Shown here: piece after piece, positions 32,756 through 39,721 of the stretch
Layout of the letters: each line of letters starts with the position of its first letter
How positions within the stretch are numbered: the first letter of the stretch is position 1
DNA from: Microcystis aeruginosa Ma_MB_S_20031200_S102
Lineage (GTDB): Bacteria > Cyanobacteriota > Cyanobacteriia > Cyanobacteriales > Microcystaceae
DNA: 39,721 nt
Direction of reading: 5' to 3'
Assembly (NCBI GenBank): GCA_007095845.1
Contig: SFBI01000094.1
Span: forward strand, 1-39,721
The notes under the pieces: model-generated
Database searches by the model: none
Seen by the model: the letters and a program-made list of their open reading frames with translations, nothing else
What the model was told of the DNA's origin: nothing
Position numbers and translations under genes: made by a program

Positions 32756-33982
32756 TTGATGGATATCCCCTCTCTACTCCACAGGGCAGAAGAGGCCCTA
32801 CTCCCCATCTTTTCGGAAATTGACGCACAGGTCAAGGAAAATCTCCGTCAAGTCCTCGCTGCTTTTCGTGCAAACCGCGTCGGGGTGCATCATTTCGCTA
32901 GTGTTAGTGGTTATGGTCATGATGACTTGGGGCGGGATACTTTAGATCAAGTGTTCGCCCAAGCCCTAGGGGCCGAAAAGGCAGCGGTGCGAGTACAATT
33001 TGTTTCAGGAACCCATGCGATCGCCTGTGCCTTGTATGGGGTTCTTCGACCGGGGGATGAAATGTTAGCGGTAGCCGGTGCGCCCTACGATACCCTAGAG
33101 GAAGTAATTGGCATTAGGGGCAGTGGTCAAGGCTCTTTAAAGGATTTTGGTGTTAGTTATCGCCAATTAGAGCTAGATTATACTGGTGCGATCGATTGGT
33201 TGGCCTTGGCCACAGCAGTGAAACCCCAAACCCGTTTAGTCCATATTCAAAGATCCTGCGGTTATTCCTGGCGATCGAGTTTGTCTATTGACGAAATCGA
33301 GAGAATTGTTCGTATAGTTAAACAACAAAACCCGAATACGGTTTGTTTTGTCGATAATTGCTATGGAGAATTTATCAACACCCAAGAACCCACCGACGTG
33401 GGAGCAGATCTAATGGCCGGTTCTCTAATTAAAAACCCCGGAGGTACAATCGTCACGGCCGGGGGATACATAGCAGGTAAAGCGGAATTAGTAGAAATGG
33501 CCTGCTATCGTCTGACAGCACCGGGGATCGGTAGCGAGGGAGGGGCAACTTTTGACCAAAATCGTCTTCTTTATCAGGGATTGTTTCTAGCGCCGCAAAT
33601 GGTGGGAGAAGCGATGAAAGGCAGTCATTTAATTGCCTATGTGGGCGATAAGTTGGGTTATCTGGTCAATCCTGCCCCTTTTGTGCCTCGACGCGATATT
33701 ATTCAAGCGATTAAACTCGGTTCCCCCGATAAGCTGATTGCCTTCTGTAAAGCCATTCAAGCCTATTCTCCCATCGGTTCCTACTTAGATCCCATTCCTG
33801 CCCAAATGCCAGGCTATGAGAGCCAAGTAGTGATGGCTGGTGGCACGTTTATCGATGGTAGCACCTCGGAATTCTCCGCCGATGGACCCCTCCGGGAACC
33901 TTATATCGTTTTTTGTCAGGGGGGAACCCATTGGACCCATATTTCTCTAGCTTTAGAACAAGCGATCGCTGCTTTATCCTGA
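32756..33982 (+). CDS. Methionine gamma-lyase family / aluminium-resistance-type PLP enzyme
   Basis: 408 aa fold-type I PLP enzyme of pfam06838. Motifs: ASVSGYGHDDLGRDTLDQVF near the start, VQFVSGTHAIACALYGVLRP, CFVDNCYGEF with the PLP-contacting Asp, and SLIKNPGGTI with the Schiff-base Lys. The family carries the old label 'aluminum resistance protein', but the reaction in cyanobacteria is not established. Intact. Confidence 0.88.
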   Translation: MMDIPSLLHRAEEALLPIFSEIDAQVKENLRQVLAAFRANRVGVHHFASVSGYGHDDLGRDTLDQVFAQALGAEKAAVRVQFVSGTHAIACALYGVLRPGDEMLAVAGAPYDTLEEVIGIRGSGQGSLKDFGVSYRQLELDYTGAIDWLALATAVKPQTRLVHIQRSCGYSWRSSLSIDEIERIVRIVKQQNPNTVCFVDNCYGEFINTQEPTDVGADLMAGSLIKNPGGTIVTAGGYIAGKAELVEMACYRLTAPGIGSEGGATFDQNRLLYQGLFLAPQMVGEAMKGSHLIAYVGDKLGYLVNPAPFVPRRDIIQAIKLGSPDKLIAFCKAIQAYSPIGSYLDPIPAQMPGYESQVVMAGGTFIDGSTSEFSADGPLREPYIVFCQGGTHWTHISLALEQAIAALS

Positions 33983-34139
33983 ATGGTTCCTCTTAAAAAG
34001 TTTTTCTTGGGGTGGGTTTTGGGGTGTTAGGGAATTTAGCTAAAATTTCCCCATCTCCCTAAATCCTTATCTCCTAACTTCCTGTCTTTGTGGTTAACAA
34101 AAAGGGGACTGTCAGGGGGCAAAAGTTCCATATTAGTAT

Positions 34140-34270
34140 TTAGGCTCTCTTGGGTTTGGTGGGTAAAATGTATTCTTGAGATATTATTCTGCTGGCGAGC
34201 GAGTGGCACGAACCACAAAGACAAAAAGGACACAAAGATCGACCGCTCCTATATAAGTTAAACTTATGAC
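34140..34270 (+). repeat. ~130-bp dispersed repeat, copy B
   Basis: TAGGCTCTCTTGGGTTTGGT, GGGTAAAATGTATTCT and CAAAAAGGACACAAAGATCG followed by AAGTTAAACTTAT; direct copy of 6637-6775 and inverse of 7073-7205. The rest of the 520-bp spacer (33983-34503) holds AT-rich DNA without a recognisable gene. Confidence 0.8.
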
Positions 34271-34503
34271 ATAAAGAATAAGAGAGTCGTATTTATTCCT
34301 TTTTTATTTTTGTTAAGGACTTATTGATTGATTTAGGCTCTTTTTTTGGGTAATTCCTAACTTTTAAGATCAATGTAGATTGACAAAAATGAGATGCACC
34401 CAGTTCTCGAACTTGTTTCACTCGATGCCAGACGGGAAAATAAGCACAAATCTAATTATACTCATTAGAATATAAATATCAACGACCACGATTTAAAACT
34501 CTT

Positions 34504-35754
34504 ATGCGGGTAACTCTAAAATCGGCCTTGAGTGATAGTAATATCGACGCTAATCAAAGCAGCAGTCAACGTCAACTGATGCTATCGATCGCCGCCACCA
34601 GTGAACAGATTGACACAAATTTACCGATTAATCTTTGTTTAGTTCTCGATCATAGCGGTTCTATGCAGGGAAAACCCCTAGAAACGGTCAAAAAAGCGGC
34701 TTTAAGTTTAATAGAATCCCTTGGGGTTAATGATCGTCTCTCGGTGATAGCTTTCGATCATCGCGCTAAAGTTATTCTTCCCTCCCAATCGCGACAGGAT
34801 GATCTGACCTTAATTCGCTCAAAAATTCAACGATTACAAGCGGGAGGAGGCACGGCGATCGATGAAGGGATAAAATTAGGTATTCAAGAAAGTTCCAGCG
34901 GCAGCAAAGGTTATGTGTCTCATATTTTTCTGCTTACCGATGGTGAAAATGAACATGGAGATAATCAACGCTGTTTAAAATTAGCCGCAGTAGCAGCTGA
35001 GTACGGTATCACCTTAAATACCTTCGGTTTTGGCGATCATTGGAATCAAGATATCCTAGAAAAAATTGCCGATATCGCCGGCGGAAGTTTATCCTATATC
35101 GAAAGACCCGAACAGGCTTTAATTGAATTTACTCGTCTGTTTAACCGTCTGCAATCTGTGCGGTTAACTAACGCTTTCCTGCAATTAGAATTAGATGCTC
35201 GGACTCATTTAGCCGACTTAAAACCCATTGCCCAAGTTGCCCCAGAAACTATAGAAATGAGCTTACAAAAAGAGGGCAATTTTTACATCACCCGTTTGGG
35301 GGATTTAATGATAGATGAAGAAAAAATTCTCCTCCTCAATCTCTATATTGACCAAATTCACCCCGGTACTCACACCATAGCTAAAGTGAAGATTCGCTAC
35401 GATGATCCCGCTTCTGGTCAAAAAGGACTAGAAACTGCGACTTTTAGCCTTGATATCACCTCCCAAGCTCTCTATCAATCCCAATTAAACGATCAAGTTC
35501 AGAAATCAATTCTGACTTTAGCCAAATATCGTCAAACCCAAATCGCTGAAGAAAAATTAAAACAGGGCGATCGAGCAGCTGCTGCCACCATGCTACAAAC
35601 CGCAGCCAAAACCGCTCTACAATTGGGGGAAAAAAACGCCGCCACTGTCCTTCAAACTAATGCCACCCGTTTACAGGTGGGAGAAGAATTGAGCGAGGGA
35701 GATTTAAAGAAAACCCGCATTATTGCTAAAACAAGACTACAAACCGATGAATAA
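34504..35754 (+). CDS. VWA-domain protein
   Basis: 416 aa. A von Willebrand factor A domain at about 40-215 with an intact MIDAS metal site: DHSGS (DxSxS), GGGTAID and LLTDGENEHG. A beta-rich part and a helical C-terminal tail follow (ILTLAKYRQTQIAEEKLKQG, AATMLQTAAKTALQLGEKNA). No signal peptide seen, so cytosolic; partners usually are other proteins in signalling or chaperone-like complexes. Stands alone. Confidence 0.82.
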   Translation: MRVTLKSALSDSNIDANQSSSQRQLMLSIAATSEQIDTNLPINLCLVLDHSGSMQGKPLETVKKAALSLIESLGVNDRLSVIAFDHRAKVILPSQSRQDDLTLIRSKIQRLQAGGGTAIDEGIKLGIQESSSGSKGYVSHIFLLTDGENEHGDNQRCLKLAAVAAEYGITLNTFGFGDHWNQDILEKIADIAGGSLSYIERPEQALIEFTRLFNRLQSVRLTNAFLQLELDARTHLADLKPIAQVAPETIEMSLQKEGNFYITRLGDLMIDEEKILLLNLYIDQIHPGTHTIAKVKIRYDDPASGQKGLETATFSLDITSQALYQSQLNDQVQKSILTLAKYRQTQIAEEKLKQGDRAAAATMLQTAAKTALQLGEKNAATVLQTNATRLQVGEELSEGDLKKTRIIAKTRLQTDE

Positions 35755-35759
35755 ACCAC

Positions 35760-36665
35760 TCATTGAAACAAAATCCCAATTCCTAGCAAAGCAATCATCA
35801 CCCCGAAAATCGCCCGCAAGTTAATCCGATCCCCCATCATGGCAGCGATCGGCAGGACAAATAAAGGACTGGTAGCGGTGAGAGTTTGGGCAATACCCAC
35901 AGGAGAGAATTTTAAAGCAGTCTGCTGTAACCAAATTCCTAAAAAGGTACTGCCGAAAGCAGTGACAATAATAATAGCAATCAGACGCAATGACCAGTTG
36001 ATCGGTGGTGATGATTCCTGACGGCGAAAAAACATCAGAATTAACACTATTCCCGTCCCCGCTAACAGACGAAAAAGGGTACTCTGCAAAGAAGACATTC
36101 CCGACTCTACCAGTGCCTGACGAGATAAAACCGCCCCCACCGCTTGGGAAATCGCAGCGATTAAAGCCCAGAGAATTCCCTGCCGCCAAGGGCGTTGACT
36201 ATTGATTTCGGGAGTTTTTTCGGAAATAACCCAAGCAACCCCGAAGATGGTCAAAATAATGCCAATATAAGCCGATATTTTCAGGGATTCCCCCAAAAAA
36301 GTCGCCGCTAGAATCGCACCCAAAGGAGGCGAAAGGGTTTCTAACAGTAGGGTTTTTCGCGGTCCCAAATAATTAAGGGCGGTAAAATAGGCCGTGTCAC
36401 CGATTCCTATACCAATTGCGCCACTTGTCAAGAGTATAAATACGGAACTTTGCTGATTAATATCGCGCCATTGTCCGGAAAGGGGCAGCGTCAGGGCAAT
36501 TAAAGCGATCGCGACTACTCCTTTCAGAAAATTAAGCAATAAAGGCGGGATTTTCTGGCCTAATAGACTATAAATCGCCGCAGAAACCGCCCAAAGCGCC
36601 GCCGCACTCAAAGCCGCTATCTCTCCCGTTAAATTTTCACCGAGACTAAATCCGTTGAGCATCAT
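35760..36665 (-). CDS. EamA/DMT-family transporter
   Basis: 301 aa with ten hydrophobic segments in two similar halves, the drug/metabolite transporter layout. Repeats of the family motif appear in LEGT-like ETLSPPLGAILAATFLGESL and later QTLTATSPLFVLPIAAMMGD. The exported substrate is unknown. It converges on the VWA gene with 5 bp between the stops. Confidence 0.85.
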   Translation of the reverse strand: MMLNGFSLGENLTGEIAALSAAALWAVSAAIYSLLGQKIPPLLLNFLKGVVAIALIALTLPLSGQWRDINQQSSVFILLTSGAIGIGIGDTAYFTALNYLGPRKTLLLETLSPPLGAILAATFLGESLKISAYIGIILTIFGVAWVISEKTPEINSQRPWRQGILWALIAAISQAVGAVLSRQALVESGMSSLQSTLFRLLAGTGIVLILMFFRRQESSPPINWSLRLIAIIIVTAFGSTFLGIWLQQTALKFSPVGIAQTLTATSPLFVLPIAAMMGDRINLRAIFGVMIALLGIGILFQ

Positions 36666-36932
36666 AGCAGTTTTTATCAGGATGAGGCATAGGCAAGGAG
36701 CTTAAGCCCCTTGTTAGCAAAACTTGTCGATACCTTAGTAACGTCAAAAGCACTGTATATCTATCATCAATTGTTATGGTTTGAATTGATAAAATCCTTT
36801 TTCCCTCTTGTCAAGATAACGTTAGACGGCTGTTAGTAGTTTTTAGGAAGATATAATTTATTTTACGACAAAGATTATATCTGCTAATGCACTGAATGTT
36901 TGTGGTTTGCCAGGATAGTTAAAATTTACTGT

Positions 36933-37027
36933 TATAGTCATTTCAATTAAGATTGAGAATATCAATCCCAGAGTTCATAAGGATTTTGTCGGTCTAGACT
37001 GTATCAGACTTATCTGAAATGACTATA
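36933..37027. mobile_element. 95-bp MITE with TA flanks
   Basis: Ends TATAGTCATTTCAATTAAG and CTTATCTGAAATGACTATA are inverted (17 of 19), with TA at both borders as in IS630/Tc1-type insertion. Left 41 bp recurs at 8136-8176. The spacer around it also holds a small perfect hairpin (AGATATAAT...ATTATATCT, about 36850-36887). Confidence 0.8.
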
Positions 37028-37109
37028 AATCTGATTCTTTTCTTGAGCCAAAATCATCAAGAAAAGAATTTATTGCAGGTGCTAAGATATCCAAGTTTCT
37101 TTTGAGCTT

Positions 37110-38057
37110 CTAAGAACTTGAAAAATCACTGGTGTCAATGAGTAAAAGGAATAAGCGATTTTCTGAACTAAAACGCATTTCCCCTTGATTTTCGTATAAC
37201 CACTTAATTAAGGCTTTCGGATTTTGCTGGGCTTCATTGACGATTCCTAGATTTTGAGACTTTACTTGACTTAGAGCATTTAAAGACGATTGGTCATTTC
37301 TATCTTTTAGCTTTTCGGTTATTTCGTAATAAATATCAGAGGGGTTTGCTGTTTTATCAAAGCTTACCGAAAGCTCTCGTGCTTTCTGCTTTAAAAAGGT
37401 GAGTTCTACAGGAAAACCCTTCTCTTTTCTCTTTAGTTTTAAGTATTCTGCGGGAAAATATGTAACCTTCAAGTCAAAAGGTAGATTTTGAATAAAGAAA
37501 TCTACACTTTTGATTTGACCAACAGTAGGCAAAACAGATGAATGTGATTTAAATAGATGTTCAATTAGAATGCTAGACCAGTGATTATACCAACTGTTCA
37601 ATACATAACCCTGAACAGCACGATTTATCTCTTGTTCAAACTTAGAAATTAATATGTCATAAGATGAAATTGATTTTACATAATGAGTTACTAAATATTT
37701 ATCTAAAGAGTTCTGATAATCTCCTCCCCACTCAAATATTTTCAATTTATATAACTCAGATACCAAGGCTTCCCGATTTAAGCTTTGTAATTGCTGCGTG
37801 TTTTTCTCTCTAATGTAAATATCTAACTTCTGATGAGCGCGGAATGGATCAATCTGCAACAGCAAAAATAACTCCTCAAATTGTTCAATTAACCTAGTAG
37901 AAGTTAGATTTAAGGAGAATTTTTCAGTAAATTCTGAAAGCAACTCTTTTCTTGTGATCGATTTTACTTTTAACCACAACTGACCAACAGAATCCGTGTT
38001 GAATTCTGCCAAATCGTTGCCATCGTGTAATTTTTTCCAATAATCAAAATTTTTCAT
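37110..38057 (-). CDS. Type II-like restriction endonuclease
   Basis: 315 aa. A helical N-terminal half, then a PD-(D/E)XK-type core: SSILIEHLF with Glu166, IKSVDFFIQ with Asp186 and FDLKVTYF with Asp195 and Lys197. Such spacing is typical of restriction enzymes. It follows the methyltransferase gene by 17 bp on the same strand. Recognition sequence unknown. The AT-rich codon use resembles that of its partner and differs from core genes. Confidence 0.8.
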   Translation of the reverse strand: MKNFDYWKKLHDGNDLAEFNTDSVGQLWLKVKSITRKELLSEFTEKFSLNLTSTRLIEQFEELFLLLQIDPFRAHQKLDIYIREKNTQQLQSLNREALVSELYKLKIFEWGGDYQNSLDKYLVTHYVKSISSYDILISKFEQEINRAVQGYVLNSWYNHWSSILIEHLFKSHSSVLPTVGQIKSVDFFIQNLPFDLKVTYFPAEYLKLKRKEKGFPVELTFLKQKARELSVSFDKTANPSDIYYEITEKLKDRNDQSSLNALSQVKSQNLGIVNEAQQNPKALIKWLYENQGEMRFSSENRLFLLLIDTSDFSSS

Positions 38058-38074
38058 AAGCTTTTCGCTGTGAT

Positions 38075-39571
38075 TTAAGATGCCGAAGCTATTTTAGGTA
38101 TTGAGGTTGACCAACCCGGTATTTCATCTAACCTATGTTGAAAGTTGATATTAAACCCCTTTTTGGTAAGGATGAGAATATAATCTGTTTTCATGCTGCC
38201 TTTTCTATTATCTTGCACTACTGAACTTGCAGAATATTCCATTGGAAAAGCGCCTGTAAAACTTAAGTTGTCACTTTTTTCAAGAATCTCTAAGAACTTC
38301 CAACTTTCTTTGTCACGAGCATTGAAGTATATCAAGAGTATGCCCTCGTCAGCTAGAACACGGCTTGATTCGCTGATAAATAATTTCATATCCTCAATAT
38401 ATTTATGCTTATTTTTCCCTCTTTCTTTTGCATTAGAGACAACTACTTCTTTCTCAAAAAAAACACATTTATTGAGAATAGAATTCCACATTTCACTTAG
38501 TTCTAAATAAGGAATTCGATCACTGTGAGGTGGATCAGTACAAATAAGCTTTATGGATTTTGCTGGAATAGTTCCCATTATATCGATGCAATCGCCATTA
38601 AGAATCGATGCTCCTTCTTCATTTTCTAAAAGTGCGTCTATCGACTCATACCTGTTATATTCAAGGTCATCAACATCTACTAAAGCCTTATAAAGCTTTT
38701 TTGCTCTACTTTCAAAGCAATTCCAAACGTTAATCTCAAAATGCAAATCTGGTCTCCAATAACCAATAACCCAACTGCCAACCTCAATTTTATTGGAAAT
38801 TTTATTCTTGGTTTTTCCTCTATTGGTGATTGCAAATACCATGCTCGACATCTGACCAGAAGCAGAAGTAAGGGTTAACAATAAGGCTCTTTGAATAGCT
38901 TCTGGAAATGAATAAATCTCGTCTAATATTAAATCAATATTATGTAAAGCCCTACGAGTAAATAAATCATAAATAGACATTTCGTTTTTCGAGTTTATTC
39001 TTGAATTTGTAAAAAAAGTAATGTTTCTGATATTTCTGACAGAATAATTATTGAAGGACTCATTCTTTTGTACATCAAAAGTTGTTGGTTCAACCTCTAT
39101 TCTAAGTCTTCCTGTTTCTGGTCTAATCCATACTTTTGAGAGCTTATCGCTATTCCATAAATAGTGAGATGCCACTTTTCCGTTTTCAACAAGATATGTC
39201 TCGTTGATTTTTTGCTTGACGTTTATCTCAATTTTCTTTAGTGCTGCTTGGAATGTTGAAGCATGAGGAAGTTCTAACAAAAAATTAGAATGTTCAATAG
39301 CAAAAGGATTGATATCAATACCAATAAATCTTCTATTTTGAGACAAGCATTCTCTGCCAATAAATCCTGAGCCTAAAAAAGGATCAAGAATCACATCTGA
39401 TTCATCTGTAAATCTTTGTATAAAGAAAGCGATACTTTCAGTTGGTTTTTTCCCCCAGTACTTATGAAATGAATAAATCCCTTTGTAAGTAGCTGGATTG
39501 TCAATGTCTTCTATCGTCTTTGTATTTAGATCGAATAATGTCTTCTGCACACCCACACCATTATTTTTCAT
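38075..39571 (-). CDS. DNA methyltransferase of a restriction-modification system
   Basis: 498 aa. N-terminal HKYWGKKP at 36-43 and the SAM-binding motif DPFLGSG at 63-69 with GIDINP at 84-89; about 275 residues later comes motif IV, TDPPHSD at 345-351, where DPPY is usual. A long middle region (about 100-320) separates them. Assigned as an amino-methyltransferase (N4-C or N6-A) of the HKYWGKKP type. Partner of the downstream nuclease. The base modified cannot be told from sequence. Confidence 0.82.
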   Translation of the reverse strand: MKNNGVGVQKTLFDLNTKTIEDIDNPATYKGIYSFHKYWGKKPTESIAFFIQRFTDESDVILDPFLGSGFIGRECLSQNRRFIGIDINPFAIEHSNFLLELPHASTFQAALKKIEINVKQKINETYLVENGKVASHYLWNSDKLSKVWIRPETGRLRIEVEPTTFDVQKNESFNNYSVRNIRNITFFTNSRINSKNEMSIYDLFTRRALHNIDLILDEIYSFPEAIQRALLLTLTSASGQMSSMVFAITNRGKTKNKISNKIEVGSWVIGYWRPDLHFEINVWNCFESRAKKLYKALVDVDDLEYNRYESIDALLENEEGASILNGDCIDIMGTIPAKSIKLICTDPPHSDRIPYLELSEMWNSILNKCVFFEKEVVVSNAKERGKNKHKYIEDMKLFISESSRVLADEGILLIYFNARDKESWKFLEILEKSDNLSFTGAFPMEYSASSVVQDNRKGSMKTDYILILTKKGFNINFQHRLDEIPGWSTSIPKIASAS

Positions 39572-39610
39572 TGCCGATTTTTATTTTTTGAGCAATATCA
39601 CGATAAGTAC

Positions 39611-39721
39611 CTAGGCAAAATTAATTACATACTCGCCTCCAAAATTGTCCAGCACTTTTTTAACGTAAGCGAGGAGGCTCTTTCGGTCTTTATAGGCGCT
39701 AAATTCAATCCATTCATATTT
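39611..39721 (-). mobile_element. C-terminal end of an IS630-like transposase, cut by the window edge
   Basis: 36 codons reading IEFSAYKDRKSLLAYVKKV then LDNFGGEYVINFA and a TAG at 39611. The closing pattern NFGxxYxINF is that of cyanobacterial IS630 transposases. It ends 40 bp upstream of the methyltransferase gene, so the R-M pair lies beside an insertion sequence. Confidence 0.6.

Noticed and set aside
34036-34233. Minus-strand ORF of 65 aa
   Set aside because: Mostly made of the ~130-bp dispersed repeat.
35821-36189. Minus-strand ORF of 122 aa rich in G and S
   Set aside because: Out-of-frame shadow of the EamA transporter gene.

Overview
The window is chromosomal DNA of a cyanobacterium, most likely Microcystis or a very close relative. 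Cyanobacterial signs are the HIP1 octamer GCGATCGC scattered through genes and spacers, phylloquinone (menI-like), cytochrome b6f assembly (CCB1-like) and desC-type genes, a GUN4 domain, and intergenic DNA packed with ATCAGTTATC-type repeats and MITE-like palindromes. The genus assignment is inference from overall character.

Layout. (a) 1-5742: a four-gene minus-strand run (permease, its TIGR03943 partner, an anchored beta-propeller protein, aldehyde dehydrogenase), bounded by repeat-rich DNA. (b) 5743-8322: larE, then a graveyard with a decayed IS1634-like transposase start, inverted copies of a ~130-bp repeat and a broken MazEF-like toxin-antitoxin (TA) pair. (c) 8323-12872: a membrane glycosyltransferase, an orphan Dnd-associated protein 4, proA and ribE. 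(d) 12935-14700: an HTH/ImmA-type metallopeptidase gene overlapping a DUF4411 PIN-like toxin gene that a 67-bp mobile repeat has split. (e) 14944-16962: ahcY and a DedA protein. (f) 17095-25314: an accessory island with VapBC-like, HNH plus small partner, HicB copy, HEPN-MNT, wHTH with a frameshifted partner, HicAB, a TIR-GUN4 protein with a 164-aa partner, remnants of an antitoxin-like/retropepsin-like pair, and a PIN-family TA pair. (g) 25583-36665: mostly housekeeping genes (metal ABC permease, CCB1-like/menI/DUF1361 run, Rieske oxygenase, dxr, desC, a methionine gamma-lyase-family enzyme, a VWA protein, an EamA transporter). (h) 37110-39721: a two-gene restriction-modification system followed by the end of an IS630-type transposase at the window edge.

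The core genes look intact. The spaces between them are hot spots for short mobile repeats, several nested or caught inside genes with target sites that can be reconstructed. The strongest candidate for an under-described system is the two-gene unit at 21623-23028: a TIR domain with the NADase-type Glu fused to a GUN4 tetrapyrrole-binding domain, preceded 17 bp upstream by a compact helical protein I cannot name, inside the toxin-antitoxin island. No tRNA, rRNA or CRISPR array was recognised.
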